A stretch of 64,000 nucleotides of DNA from Bradyrhizobium sp. Ash2021 (GTDB lineage Bacteria > Pseudomonadota > Alphaproteobacteria > Rhizobiales > Xanthobacteraceae): the NCBI RefSeq assembly GCF_031202265.1, contig NZ_CP100604.1, positions 4,694,501 to 4,758,500 of the forward strand, written 5' to 3'. A program made the position numbers and the translations under genes. The number at the start of each line of letters is the position of its first letter. Positions within the stretch are counted from its first letter, which is position 1. Below the pieces are notes generated by a model, which was given only the letters and a program-made list of their open reading frames with translations, made no database searches and was not told the DNA's origin. Positions 10,846 through 20,454 of the stretch are shown here, in pieces.

Positions 10846-13194
10846 ATGACCAGCGCAGAGACCTCGGCTCCATCGTTTGACGCGTCGCTTGCCGAACCGA
10901 AGGGATCGTCCCTGCGGAAGTGGCTGGCGCCGGTTTCCGTCGCGATCGCGCTGCTCTCGGCGTTCCTGACCTTTGTCGTACTTTCCGGCCTGACCCCGAT
11001 CGAGCCGACCAAACAGGTCGTATACTCATTTCTGCTGATCAACGCGTGCAGCATCCTGCTCCTGGTCGGCATTATCGTCCGCGAAGTCTGGCAGGTGGTT
11101 CAGGCCCGGCGCCGCGGCAGGGCGGCGGCCAGGCTGCACATCCAGATCGTCAGTCTGTTTTCGGTCATCGCGGTGTTGCCGGCGGTTTTGGTCGCCATCG
11201 TCGCCAACGTCACCATCGATCGCGGCCTCGACCGGCTGTTCTCGGGTCCGACGCGCGAAGTGATCCAGAACTCGCTGATCATTGCCCGCGCCTACACCTA
11301 CGAACACGCGCAGCTCATTCGCGGCGATATTCTGGGAATGGCAAACGATATCTCCCATGCACGGCCATTGTTCGACCAGGACCGCAGGTCGTTTCGAGAA
11401 CTGCTGACGGCAAGTGCAGCCTCGCGCAATTTGCCGGGCGCCATGCTGATCGACAAGGATCGCAACGTCCTGGAGTCGGCGCAAACCGGCATTCAGCAGA
11501 GTTTTACGACGCCGCCGCAGGACTTTCTCGGCAACGTCGATGAGACCGAGCCGCAGATCGCGGTATTTCCCGAAGCAAACTACGTCGCGGCCGTCATTCG
11601 CCTGCGCGCATTCAACGATACCTTCCTTTACGTCGCGCGCCTGCTCGATCCGCGCGTGATCAGCCAGTTGAAGCAGACCGAGGCCAGCGTCGCCGAATAT
11701 GCCCAGATCGAATCCCGCAGGCTCGGCATTCAGGTGGCCTTTGCGCTGATGTTCGCGGTGATCGCACTGACGATCCTGATGGCTTCCGTGCTGATCGGGC
11801 TCAACTTCGCCAATTGGCTGGTGGCGCCGATCCGCAACCTGATGAGCGCCGCCAACATCGTTTCAACGGGCGATTTGCACGTCCAGGTGCCGGTCCACAA
11901 GTCGGAAGGCGACCTGGCCCAGCTCGGCGAGACCTTCAACAAGATGACGCAGGAACTGCGCACCCAGCGCGACGAACTGGTCAGCGCCAGCGACCTGATC
12001 GACAGCCGCCGCCGCTTCATCGAAGCGGTGTTGTCGTCGGCCAGCGCCGGCATCATCGGCGTCGATGCCTCCGGCAGCGTCGGCATTCTCAATCGCTCCG
12101 CCGAAAAGCTGATCGGCCACGCCGAATCCGAGACGCTGGGCCATCCGCTGTCGGATGTGCTGCCTGAACTCGACGATATGATGAAAACCGCGCGCGAAGG
12201 CACGCAGCGGCTGGTGCAGGGCCAGATCACCATCACCCGCGATGGCCATGAGCGAAATCTGTCGGTTCGCATCAGCGCCGAGCAGACCAGCCAGTCCCGC
12301 GACAGCTACATCATCACGCTGGACGACATCACCGAGCTGGTTTCCGCGCAGCGCACCTCGGCCTGGGGCGATGTCGCACGCCGCATCGCCCACGAAATCA
12401 AGAACCCGCTGACCCCGATCCAGCTTTCCGCCGAACGTATCAGGCGCAAGTTCGGCAAGGTCATCGTCGAGGACAAGGGCATCTTCGAGCAGTGCACGGA
12501 CACCATCGTGCGCCAGGTCGACGACATCAGGCGGATGGTGGACGAATTCTCGCGCTTTGCGCGGATGCCCAAGCCCGTGATGGAGGGGGAGGACGTCGCC
12601 GATACCGTGCGCCAGGCGGTGTTCCTGATGAAGGTCGGGCATGCCGACCTCGATATCGAAACCGTCATCAAGCAGGACCCGATGCGGGCCCAGTTCGACC
12701 GCCGGCTGATTTCGCAGGCGCTGACCAACATCATCAAGAACGCGACCGAGGCGATCGAGCAGGTTCCGCCGGAAGAACTTGGCAGAGGCCGAATCGACGT
12801 CATCGCGGCACGCGAGAACGACGACATCGTGATCGATGTGATCGACAATGGCATTGGCCTGCCGAAGGTCGCCCGCGCCCGCTTGCTGGAGCCCTATGTG
12901 ACGACGCGCCAGAAGGGCACCGGGCTTGGGCTGGCGATCGTCGGGCGCGTGCTCGAAGACCATGGCGGCCGTATCGAACTCAAGGATGCTTCCGACTTCC
13001 GGTCAGGCCAGCGTGGGGCGTGGATGCGGCTGCGGTTCGCCGTATCCGGCCAACCACCAAAAGCCGACGCAAAGGAGCAGCCTCCGGAGACAAATCAACA
13101 GAGCGCCGAAACAAATACGCCGGTTTCTGAAACCATTGAGCCGGCATCTACGACCAATAGTGACACAAAAATCAAAGCCGCGACCGGCAACTGA
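10846..13194 (+). CDS. ntrY: Nitrogen regulation sensor histidine kinase NtrY
   Basis: A 782-residue membrane kinase paired with NtrX. Three hydrophobic segments (~29-50, 58-79, 99-121) and a fourth (~297-319) enclose an extracytoplasmic sensor region. A HAMP domain (~320-375), a PAS domain (~385-500), the phospho-acceptor H516 in [16 protein letters not shown], and the ATP-binding boxes NIIKNATEAIEQ, VIDNGIGLP and GTGLGLAIVGRVLEDHGG follow. The Gln/Thr/Pro/Asn-rich tail of ~40 residues is probably disordered. In alphaproteobacteria NtrYX responds to nitrogen and redox conditions. It ends 17 bases before ntrX. Confidence 0.96.
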   Translation: MTSAETSAPSFDASLAEPKGSSLRKWLAPVSVAIALLSAFLTFVVLSGLTPIEPTKQVVYSFLLINACSILLLVGIIVREVWQVVQARRRGRAAARLHIQIVSLFSVIAVLPAVLVAIVANVTIDRGLDRLFSGPTREVIQNSLIIARAYTYEHAQLIRGDILGMANDISHARPLFDQDRRSFRELLTASAASRNLPGAMLIDKDRNVLESAQTGIQQSFTTPPQDFLGNVDETEPQIAVFPEANYVAAVIRLRAFNDTFLYVARLLDPRVISQLKQTEASVAEYAQIESRRLGIQVAFALMFAVIALTILMASVLIGLNFANWLVAPIRNLMSAANIVSTGDLHVQVPVHKSEGDLAQLGETFNKMTQELRTQRDELVSASDLIDSRRRFIEAVLSSASAGIIGVDASGSVGILNRSAEKLIGHAESETLGHPLSDVLPELDDMMKTAREGTQRLVQGQITITRDGHERNLSVRISAEQTSQSRDSYIITLDDITELVSAQRTSAWGDVARRIAHEIKNPLTPIQLSAERIRRKFGKVIVEDKGIFEQCTDTIVRQVDDIRRMVDEFSRFARMPKPVMEGEDVADTVRQAVFLMKVGHADLDIETVIKQDPMRAQFDRRLISQALTNIIKNATEAIEQVPPEELGRGRIDVIAARENDDIVIDVIDNGIGLPKVARARLLEPYVTTRQKGTGLGLAIVGRVLEDHGGRIELKDASDFRSGQRGAWMRLRFAVSGQPPKADAKEQPPETNQQSAETNTPVSETIEPASTTNSDTKIKAATGN

Positions 13195-13211
13195 CAAGAC
13201 AGGTGTAACCC

Positions 13212-14582
13212 ATGGCCAGTGACATTCTGATTGTCGACGACGAAGCAGATATTCGGGACCTCGTTGCAGGCATCCTGGAGGACGAAGGCTTCATTACCCG
13301 CACCGCGCGCGACAGCGATTCGGCGCTGGCGGAGATCGCCAACCGCCGTCCAAATCTGGTGTTCCTCGACATCTGGCTGCAGGGCTCCAAGCTCGACGGT
13401 TTGCAGCTGCTTGAGCAGATCAAGAAGGATCATGCCGACGTGCCTGTCGTCATGATTTCCGGCCATGGCAACATCGAAACCGCGGTCGCAGCGATCAAGC
13501 GCGGCGCGTATGACTTCATCGAAAAGCCCTTCAAATCGGACCGGCTGATTCTGGTGGCGACCCGGGCGCTGGAGACATCGCGCCTCAAGCGTGAAGTGAA
13601 AGAACTCAAGCAACTGGCTCCTGCGGCTAGCGTTCTGACCGGCCGATCCGCCTGCATGAACCAGCTGCGCCAAACCATCGACCGGGCTGCCAAGGCCAAC
13701 AGCCGCATCCTGATCGTCGGTCCCTCCGGTTCGGGCAAGGAACTGGCGGCGCGCATGCTGCATCATGCCTCTAGCCGTGCCGAAGGGCCGTTCGTGGTCA
13801 TCAACGCCGCGGCGATCACGCCGGAGCGGATGGAAGTCGAACTGTTCGGGATCGAGCAGTCCAATGGCGAGCATCAACGCAAAGCCGGCGCGCTGGAAGA
13901 AGCCCATGGCGGCACGCTGTTCATCGACGAAATCGCCGACATGCCGCGCGAAACCCAGAACAAGATCCTGCGTGTGCTGGTCGATCAGACCTTTCTGCGC
14001 TCCGGCGGCACTGCCAAGGTCCATGTCGATGTCCGCATCATCTCCTCGACCGCGCGCAATCTGGAAGAAGAAATCGCGGAAGGGCGATTCCGCGAAGATC
14101 TCTATCACCGGCTCTCGGTGGTGCCGATCCGGGTGCCGCCATTGTCCGAGCGCCGCGAGGACATTCCCGAACTGATCGACTACTTCATGGATCAGATTTC
14201 GGTTGCGACGGGCTTGCCGAAGCGCCAGATCGGCCAGGATGCGATGGCGGTACTGCAGTCCCATGTCTGGCCCGGCAACGTCCGGCAACTCCGCAACAAT
14301 GTCGAGCGCGTCATGATTCTGGCCGGCGGCGGTCCGGAGGCGATCATCACCGCCGATATGCTGCCGCAGGACGTCGGTTCGATGGTGCCGGCAATGCCGA
14401 CCAGCAACAATGGCGAGCACATCATGGGGCTGCCGCTGCGTGAGGCGCGGGAAGTGTTCGAGCGAGACTATTTGATTGCCCAGATCAGCCGCTTCTCGGG
14501 CAACATCTCGCGCACGGCCGAATTCGTCGGCATGGAGCGCTCGGCCCTGCACCGCAAGCTCAAGGCACTCGGGGTCGGTTGA
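13212..14582 (+). CDS. ntrX: Nitrogen regulation response regulator NtrX
   Basis: A 456-residue response regulator with NtrC-like architecture. It has a receiver domain with D9-D10 and phospho-acceptor D53, an AAA+ domain with Walker A GPSGSGKE (170-177) and GGTLFIDEIADM, and a Fis-type C-terminal helix-turn-helix (NISRTAEFVGMERSALHRKL). The GAFTGA loop needed to contact sigma-54 is absent; residues 214-223 read IEQSNGEHQR instead. This absence is known for alphaproteobacterial NtrX, which therefore probably acts without sigma-54 activation. A strong hairpin follows the stop. Confidence 0.96.
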   Translation: MASDILIVDDEADIRDLVAGILEDEGFITRTARDSDSALAEIANRRPNLVFLDIWLQGSKLDGLQLLEQIKKDHADVPVVMISGHGNIETAVAAIKRGAYDFIEKPFKSDRLILVATRALETSRLKREVKELKQLAPAASVLTGRSACMNQLRQTIDRAAKANSRILIVGPSGSGKELAARMLHHASSRAEGPFVVINAAAITPERMEVELFGIEQSNGEHQRKAGALEEAHGGTLFIDEIADMPRETQNKILRVLVDQTFLRSGGTAKVHVDVRIISSTARNLEEEIAEGRFREDLYHRLSVVPIRVPPLSERREDIPELIDYFMDQISVATGLPKRQIGQDAMAVLQSHVWPGNVRQLRNNVERVMILAGGGPEAIITADMLPQDVGSMVPAMPTSNNGEHIMGLPLREAREVFERDYLIAQISRFSGNISRTAEFVGMERSALHRKLKALGVG

Positions 14583-14588
14583 CCCGAT

Positions 14589-14630
14589 CGGTTCTGATTG
14601 ATCAGAACCGAGACTGTAGTTTGTTGTTTT
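14589..14630 (+). terminator. Rho-independent terminator after ntrX
   Basis: A perfect 10-bp inverted repeat CGGTTCTGAT-TG-ATCAGAACCG (14589-14610) is followed by a T-rich stretch (TTTGTTGTTTT). It is seven bases after the ntrX stop and probably ends the ntrYX transcript. Confidence 0.7.
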
Positions 14631-14913
14631 GACGCGCTAACGGTATCCGCAATACGCGAAAGGCTTTTCTGGCGCCGGTCCATGCACTTGCTTTGGAATA
14701 TTCATCTCTTTCCCCACGCTTTTGGAGATTTGACACCGGGTTCTTACGGGGTGGCGCGCGAACTGGCTTGCCTAAAAACCGCGCGTGCCTTCTAATCGTA
14801 CGGCCGCGCCTACCGGAGGGGGATCTCAGGGTAGGCTGGCGACCGGGGGAGGCTCCGTTAGAGAGCAACAACCGGTTCAAGAAAAAGAAGCACAAGACGG
14901 CGGGATAAAAACA
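14631..14913 (+). other. Non-coding upstream region of hfq
   Basis: No convincing gene is seen between the ntrX terminator and hfq. The hfq promoter should lie here; a TTGACA at 14730-14735 has no good -10 partner, so none is called. Short open frames in this gap have no recognisable content. Confidence 0.5.
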
Positions 14914-15162
14914 ATGGCGGCAGACCGCGCACAAAACCTACAAGACACCTTCCTAAATCATGTTCGCAAAACCAAAACGCCACTGACGATCTTTCTGGTC
15001 AATGGAGTGAAGCTGCAGGGGATTGTCACCTGGTTCGACAATTTCTGCCTGTTGCTGCGTCGCGACGGTCATTCGCAGCTTGTATACAAGCATGCGATTT
15101 CGACCATCATGCCGGGCGCTCCGATCCAGTTGTTCGAAGGCGGCGAGGATGCTCCGGCTTGA
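14914..15162 (+). CDS. hfq: RNA chaperone Hfq
   Basis: An 82-residue Sm-like hexameric protein that pairs small RNAs with mRNAs. The Sm1 motif ([21 protein letters not shown]) and the Sm2 motif [10 protein letters not shown] are intact, and the short acidic C terminus is typical of alphaproteobacteria. The ATG at 14914 begins [15 protein letters not shown], the family's normal start; an in-frame extension of 43 codons upstream is low-complexity and rejected. In rhizobia Hfq affects nifA and ntr expression, which fits the neighbourhood. hflX follows after 11 bases, the conserved hfq-hflX pair. Confidence 0.97.
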   Translation: MAADRAQNLQDTFLNHVRKTKTPLTIFLVNGVKLQGIVTWFDNFCLLLRRDGHSQLVYKHAISTIMPGAPIQLFEGGEDAPA

Positions 15163-15173
15163 AAGTGATCTGA

Positions 15174-16550
15174 TTGGAACCCCTAAATCTTAAAGGGGGC
15201 GCCGACCGTCCGCGGTCGGCGGAGGGCAGAGAAACCGGGCGGGTGATCGTCATCGGCCCTTACTTGCGTATGCGCCGCGGCGACCCCGACGCGCAAACGA
15301 ATGATGCTGTCCGCGATTCCGAGGCACGGTTGGAGGAGGCGGCCGGTCTGGCGCTCGCCATCGATCTCACGATCGCGGATACACTGATCGCGTCGATCAG
15401 CCAGATCCGTCCTGCCACCTATCTCGGCAAGGGCAAGGTCGAGGAGATCACAGGTCTCATCACCGGGCATGACATCGAACTTGTGGTGATGGATTGCGCA
15501 CTGTCGCCGATCCAGCAGCGCAATCTCGAGAAGGCCTGGAACACCAAGGTTCTCGACCGCACCGGGCTGATCCTGGAAATCTTCGGCCGCCGCGCCAAGA
15601 CCAAGGAAGGCGCGCTGCAGGTCGAGCTCGCGCATCTCAATTACCAGCGCTCGCGCCTGGTTCGCTCATGGACCCATCTGGAGCGCCAGCGCGGCGGCTT
15701 TGGATTCATGGGCGGCCCCGGCGAAACCCAGATCGAAGCCGACCGCCGCCTGATCGGCGACCGCATCATCCGGCTCGAGAATGAACTGAAGAAGGTTCAG
15801 GCGACGCGGAGGCTGCATCGCGCCGGCCGGCAGCGGGTGCCGTACCGCGTGGTGGCGCTGGTCGGCTACACCAACGCCGGAAAGTCGACGCTGTTCAATC
15901 GCCTGACCCGCGCCGACGTGCAGGCCGCCGACATGCTGTTTGCGACACTGGACCCGACGCTGCGCGCGCTGGCGCTGCCGCATGGCGGCAAGGCGATGCT
16001 GTCGGACACGGTCGGTTTCATTTCCAACCTGCCGACGCAGCTGGTCGCCGCGTTTCGCGCGACGCTGGAAGAGGTGCTGGAGGCGGACATCATCCTTCAT
16101 GTCCGCGACATGTCCCATGAAGATGCGGAAGCGCAGGAGCGCGACGTCGATGCCGTGCTGCGCAAGCTGGGTATCGATCCCGATGCCGGGCAACGCGTTC
16201 TCGAAGTCTGGAACAAGATCGATCGCTTCGATGCGGAAGAGCGCGAAAACCTGCGCAACATCGCCGCGCGCCGGCCGCCGGAACGGCCGTGCTTCCTAGT
16301 TTCCGCCGCGACCGGCGAGGGGGTCGAGGCGCTACTGGCCGCAATCGAGGATCGTTTGGCGGCTTTTCGGATGACGCTGGACCTCTCCGTCGACGCCGCC
16401 GATGGCGCCGGCATCAGCTGGCTGCATCGCAATTCAGAAGTGCTGAACAAGCAGCTTCACGACGGGCGATTCGATATGACCGTGCGCGTCGACGCGACCA
16501 AGCGCGACATCGTGGTGTCGCGTTTCGATGCCGTGCCGCACGTGGCGTAA
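15174..16550 (+). CDS. hflX: GTPase HflX
   Basis: A 458-residue ribosome-associated GTPase that splits stalled ribosomes after stress. The N-terminal HflX domain contains ATYLGKGKVEEI and GPGETQIEADRRLI; the G domain has G1 GYTNAGKS (231-238), G3 DTVGF and G4 NKID. The predicted start is TTG at 15174, 11 bases after hfq; the conserved GRVIVIGPYL block begins at residue 22, so this start gives a sensible length. The gene is convergent with mazG. Confidence 0.95.
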   Translation: MEPLNLKGGADRPRSAEGRETGRVIVIGPYLRMRRGDPDAQTNDAVRDSEARLEEAAGLALAIDLTIADTLIASISQIRPATYLGKGKVEEITGLITGHDIELVVMDCALSPIQQRNLEKAWNTKVLDRTGLILEIFGRRAKTKEGALQVELAHLNYQRSRLVRSWTHLERQRGGFGFMGGPGETQIEADRRLIGDRIIRLENELKKVQATRRLHRAGRQRVPYRVVALVGYTNAGKSTLFNRLTRADVQAADMLFATLDPTLRALALPHGGKAMLSDTVGFISNLPTQLVAAFRATLEEVLEADIILHVRDMSHEDAEAQERDVDAVLRKLGIDPDAGQRVLEVWNKIDRFDAEERENLRNIAARRPPERPCFLVSAATGEGVEALLAAIEDRLAAFRMTLDLSVDAADGAGISWLHRNSEVLNKQLHDGRFDMTVRVDATKRDIVVSRFDAVPHVA

Positions 16551-16590
16551 TCCTTCTGCTCGTCCCCGACGGGGAGAGAGTCCGCTACAT

Positions 16591-17448
16591 TCAGCCGCGA
16601 CCCAGCGCCTTTACCGCCGCAGGCGGCGCGGGCTGCTCCTCGCCCTTGGCTTCATTCCACAACGCGTCCATCTCGGCGAGCGTGGCGCTTTCGAGTGAAC
16701 GGCCCTTGGCCGCCAGAACGCGCTCGATATAGCCAAAGCGGCGTTCGAATTTGGCATTGGTGCCGCGCAGTGCGGTTTCGGGATCGGCGCCGACATGTCG
16801 CGCCAGATTGACCAGTGCGAACAGGAGATCGCCGGTCTCGGCGGCGAGTTCGCCGGCGTCGCCGCGGTCGAGCGCGGCCTCGATCTCGTCGGCTTCCTCG
16901 CGGATCTTGTGCAGCACCGCGCGCGGGTCGTTCCAGTCAAAACCAACCGTCGAGGCCGTGCGCTGCAAATCCATCGCGCGCGTCAGCGCCGGCTGCCCCG
17001 CCTTGACGCTCGACAGCAGCGATTTGTGCTCGGCCTGTTCCGGCGGCCGGCCCGCGGCGCGCTCGGCTTTCTCTTCCGCCTTGATGCGATCCCAGTTGCC
17101 TTTCACATGGGTCGCAGTCAGCCGCCCGTCCTGGTCGGCGAACACGTGCGGATGCCGTCGGATCATTTTTCGCGTGACCGCCTCGACCACGTCGCCGAAC
17201 GCGAAGGCGTTCTGCTCCTCCGCCATCCGCGAGTGGAACACGACCTGCAGCAGGAGGTCGCCGAGTTCGTCACGGAGATCGTCGAGATCGCCGCGCGTGA
17301 TGGCGTCGACGACCTCATAGGCCTCCTCGATGGTGTATTGCGCGATCGACGCAAAATCCTGTTCGAGATCCCAGGGGCAGCCGGTCACGGGCGTGCGCAG
17401 CGCTGCCATGATCTCGAGCAAACGTGAAATGTCGCGGGAAGGGGTCAT
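16591..17448 (-). CDS. mazG: Nucleoside triphosphate pyrophosphohydrolase MazG
   Basis: A 285-residue two-domain MazG enzyme that hydrolyses NTPs and dNTPs to monophosphates, a house-cleaning function. The N-terminal repeat has CPWDLEQDFASI and the metal-binding EEAYEVVDAI...DELGDLLLQVVFHSRMAEE; the C-terminal repeat has KIREEADEIEAAL...AETGDLLFALVNLARH. The ATG at 17448 is chosen because homology begins with SRDISRLLEIMAALR; the 43 codons upstream are unconserved. mazG downstream of hflX is a common alphaproteobacterial arrangement, though here it is convergent. Confidence 0.95.
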   Translation of the reverse strand: MTPSRDISRLLEIMAALRTPVTGCPWDLEQDFASIAQYTIEEAYEVVDAITRGDLDDLRDELGDLLLQVVFHSRMAEEQNAFAFGDVVEAVTRKMIRRHPHVFADQDGRLTATHVKGNWDRIKAEEKAERAAGRPPEQAEHKSLLSSVKAGQPALTRAMDLQRTASTVGFDWNDPRAVLHKIREEADEIEAALDRGDAGELAAETGDLLFALVNLARHVGADPETALRGTNAKFERRFGYIERVLAAKGRSLESATLAEMDALWNEAKGEEQPAPPAAVKALGRG

Positions 17449-17600
17449 CGGGCACCGGAGTTTTTTGGGTTTTGGTTTTATGCCGCAAGCGGCCGCGCGA
17501 TCCCAGCGAAACGCGCCGAAACAGCCGATATTTCCACCGATTGGCCCAAACCAAAGGTGGGCAATTGGCCAACGCATGGGTGGGTGCTAAAGGCCAATGA

Positions 17601-18311
17601 ATGAACAATCAATCCCCATCCGATACCGCGCTGGTGCTGTTTTCCGGCGGGCAGGATTCCACCACCTGCCTCGCCTGGGCGCTGCAGCGCTTCGCCCATG
17701 TCGAAATGATCGGCTTCAGCTACGGACAGCGTCACGCCATCGAGCTCGCGTGTCGCGACCGTCTCCTTACGGGCATGAAAGCCTTGCGGCCGGATTGGGC
17801 GGCAAAACTCGGCGAGAGCCACACGCTGGAGATCCCGACGCTGGCCGAGATTTCCGATACCGCGCTGACGCGCGACGTCGCAATCGAAATGGGCGCCGAC
17901 GGCCTGCCCAATACGTTCGTGCCGGGCCGCAATCTGGTGTTTCTCACCTTTGCCGCCGCGCTGGCCTATCGGCGTGGCATCCGGCATATCATCGGCGGCA
18001 TGTGCGAGACCGATTATTCCGGCTATCCGGATTGCCGCGACGAAACCATCAAGGCGTTGAACGCCGCGCTCAGTCTCGGCATGGCCAAATCCTTCGAACT
18101 CCACACGCCGCTGATGTGGCTCGACAAGGCTGCGACCTGGAAACTCGCGCACGATCTCGGCGGGGCAGGGCTGGTCGATCTGATCCGCGAGCAATCCCAC
18201 ACCTGTTATCTCGGCGAGCGCGGCGCGCAGCATGAATGGGGGTATGGCTGCGGCGAGTGCCCGGCCTGCGCGTTGCGGGCAAGGGGATGGCGGGAATATG
18301 CGGGGAGGTGA
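17601..18311 (+). CDS. queC: 7-cyano-7-deazaguanine synthase QueC
   Basis: A 236-residue ATP-dependent enzyme that converts 7-carboxy-7-deazaguanine to preQ0, the queuosine precursor. The PP-loop SGGQDS (15-20) binds ATP. The C-terminal zinc site is complete, with C202, C217, C220 and C223 (CGECPAC). It is divergent from mazG. With queA (41.1 kb) and tgt (47.8 kb) it gives three queuosine-pathway genes in the window, though not in one operon. Confidence 0.96.
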   Translation: MNNQSPSDTALVLFSGGQDSTTCLAWALQRFAHVEMIGFSYGQRHAIELACRDRLLTGMKALRPDWAAKLGESHTLEIPTLAEISDTALTRDVAIEMGADGLPNTFVPGRNLVFLTFAAALAYRRGIRHIIGGMCETDYSGYPDCRDETIKALNAALSLGMAKSFELHTPLMWLDKAATWKLAHDLGGAGLVDLIREQSHTCYLGERGAQHEWGYGCGECPACALRARGWREYAGR

Positions 18312-18436
18312 GGACGCAACAACAACAGCTACATTCAGCAACTTAGCCTTCATGCGTCACCCTTCAGTCGTCATCGCCCGGTTCAAGCCTGGTTCAAGCC
18401 GGGTGACGATGGGGGACGTGACACCGACTTATCAAC

Positions 18437-18513
18437 GTCATTGCGAGCGCAGCGAAGCAATCCATTCTTTCTTTGCGCGGCGAAATGGATTGCTTCGCTG
18501 CGCTCGCAATGAC
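18437..18513. repeat. REP-like palindrome (GTCATTGCGAG family), near-perfect copy
   Basis: The most symmetric copy: GTCATTGCGAGCGCAGCGAA at the left is matched by the reverse complement at the right, closing on GCTCGCAATGAC, with inner GCAATCCAT / ATGGATTGC arms. It would form a hairpin of over 30 bp. It is also the terminal part of the longer dispersed repeat running to 19036. Confidence 0.9.
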
Positions 18514-19036
18514 GGTGCCAAACATGAATCCGCCTTCTCGCGGCATGATTTGCCCGAGTTTTGCAAAAACATTCTCCCCCGAGGAGGGAGCAGGGAATGC
18601 CGGGTGCATGCTGCACCCGCGGTCTCGTGTGCAATGTGCACAAAGAAATGCGCACACGAGCATACAGGTGAAGCGGAGGCATCCGGCATCCCCTGCGCAA
18701 TGGCTTTACGGCTTATGGCGCGCTCTCCTCGGCGACGAATTCGTCTTGCCACCGTCGTCGGCGAATTAGCCATTCTGCGAGACCCGGTCGGGTTCGCAAA
18801 ATCTCCGTCGACTTGACACCAGCAACGGGTGCCAGAACCACACGCTTTTGCCGTACGCGTCTGCGCCGTTCGTCCTGCGCGCCGGTTGATCGCTCACGAG
18901 AGACTCGCCCTGCGACACCGCTTCGTGCCGACGCTTCTGCGTCCACCGCATCCCCGGCCCACGTTCGTGACGATGGCCAACGCCCCTCTGCTCGGGCCGG
19001 GTTGGGCGAGCTTATAGCGCTGATTTGCCCGACGGC
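18437..19036 (-). repeat. Dispersed composite repeat, copy 2 (long form)
   Basis: On the minus strand this segment carries, in the same order as copy 1 (2108-2594), GTCGGGCAAATCAGCG, GGGATGCGGTGGACGC, GGTGCAGC..GCACCCGGC with TTCCCTGC, TTTTGCAAAACTCGGGC and the GTCATTGCGAGC palindrome. It retains extra sequence between the second and third blocks. Open frames crossing it (for example 18813-19598 on +) have no recognisable protein content and are not called. Confidence 0.75.
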
Positions 19037-19370
19037 GCAAGCGATATTTCGGATTTTCCGAATTGTGCGGCGGTCCTGTGTCCTGATCCGCCTCGGGCGG
19101 GTTGACCGGGCGCGCTTGAGCCGGCAAGCGTGGTCCGAAGCGGAACGCGCGGAGATCGGTTGGAGGGCACGTCAAGTTAAGTGCACTGTCAACGAAATCC
19201 TGTGGGGCACGGTACTGGCACATCGCGTCAGTTGGTACAGTGCAGCTATTTGTCCGGAGTGGGGGGAGATCGGAAGTGGCCTGCCTGCGATCCATGTGAC
19301 GCGATTGACCCAGTGCAGACGTTTTTCTCCCCGATCGAGACCTATCCGGCTGTCGCTACGTCCAAATTAT
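19037..19370. other. Non-coding stretch after the dispersed repeat
   Basis: About 330 bases between the repeat and the stop codon of the TPR gene. No gene, RNA or clear terminator is seen. Confidence 0.4.
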
Positions 19371-20339
19371 TCAGATCGGTCCCGACCCTGCTTTCCCTCG
19401 AATGGCCATCGAACGCTTGGAGAATTGTTCGGCATCGGCATAGCGACCCTGATCCCTGCAGAGACCGGCCAGGTTCTCCAGAACATCCGCGAGATCCGGA
19501 TGGTTCGGACCGAGCGTCTTCTCGAAGGTGGCCACCGACCGCTTGAAAAGCCGCTCGGCATCGGCGTTACGCCCTTGACGCGCGTAAAGTGCGGCTAAAT
19601 TGTTCAGCGCCTGTGCGACGTCGGGATGGTCGGGTCCGAACGCCTTCTCGGTCACCGCCATCGATCGCTTGAGCAGCCGCTCGGCATCGGCGTAACGATG
19701 CCGATGGGTGTAGGCATCGGCCAGGTTGTTCATCAACACCGTGGCTTCGGGATCATCGGGGCCGTGCGCCTTCTCGAGGACGGCCAGCCCCCGCTTGAAC
19801 AGCGGCTCGGCCTGGTCGTACCGACCCCGATTGCTGTAGACAGCGGCGAGGTTGCTCAACGCCAGCACGATCGACGGATCGTCGGGACCGCTCGTTTTAT
19901 CGCGAATGGCGATCGGCCGCTTGAGCAGCGGCTCCGCTTCCGCGTAACGCTCTTCCGCGCGGTAGAGTTCGCCCAGATTGTTCAGCACAGTTGCGACTTC
20001 CGCATGATCCTGACCGAGCGTCTTCTCCCTGATGGCCAGTGAGCGCTTGTACAGCAGCTCGGCAACGGCGTATTGACCCAGATTGTAGTGGATCGTGCCA
20101 AGGTCATTCAGCGGCATCGCGACATTCGCATCATCGGGACCAAACTCCTTCTCGCGAAGGGCCAGAGACTTCTGAGCCAATGGCAGCGCTTCCGCGTACT
20201 TCCCAGCCCGATAAAGCTCTTTCATCTGCTGGCTGAGAGCGCTCGCCTCGTCCTCACCCGCGTAGGATGGCGCGCGGAGCGACAGGCTCAGGGCGAGCGC
20301 GGTGACCACGATACAGACCGAAGCTTTCAGGGCCTTCAT
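19371..20339 (-). CDS. Exported tetratricopeptide-repeat protein (kinesin-light-chain-like TPRs)
   Basis: A 322-residue protein with an N-terminal signal peptide (hydrophobic run ending LRAPSYAG) followed by about six TPRs with a 42-residue period. Each unit resembles LNNLAALYARQGRNADAERL..FGPDHPDVA, the kinesin-light-chain type. Such proteins are periplasmic interaction scaffolds; no specific role can be given. The ATG at 20339 has AGGAAGG eight bases upstream, better than a GTG six codons earlier. The IS66 element begins only 75 bases upstream, so the native promoter has probably been separated from this gene. Confidence 0.85.
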   Translation of the reverse strand: MKALKASVCIVVTALALSLSLRAPSYAGEDEASALSQQMKELYRAGKYAEALPLAQKSLALREKEFGPDDANVAMPLNDLGTIHYNLGQYAVAELLYKRSLAIREKTLGQDHAEVATVLNNLGELYRAEERYAEAEPLLKRPIAIRDKTSGPDDPSIVLALSNLAAVYSNRGRYDQAEPLFKRGLAVLEKAHGPDDPEATVLMNNLADAYTHRHRYADAERLLKRSMAVTEKAFGPDHPDVAQALNNLAALYARQGRNADAERLFKRSVATFEKTLGPNHPDLADVLENLAGLCRDQGRYADAEQFSKRSMAIRGKAGSGPI

Positions 20340-20454
20340 TGCGCATTCCTTCCTCACGGTTCTTCGGGATGTATGCGCTTTTGTGCTTTCAGAGGCCGGA
20401 CAGGTTCAAGCAGGGTAAGCATCCGGCGAAGACCGCGCGCGGGTCATTTTCGGC

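Noticed and set aside
13095..14552. A 485-codon frame antisense to ntrX
   Set aside because: The ntrX protein is complete and recognisable; the antisense frame has no domain.
14785..14913. A 43-codon N-terminal extension of hfq
   Set aside because: Low-complexity Gly/Gln-rich stretch outside the conserved Hfq start MAADRAQN; more likely the 5' untranslated region.
18813..19598. A 261-codon frame over the dispersed repeat and the TPR gene 3' end
   Set aside because: It crosses a non-coding repeat and the opposite strand of a clear TPR gene; no recognisable content.
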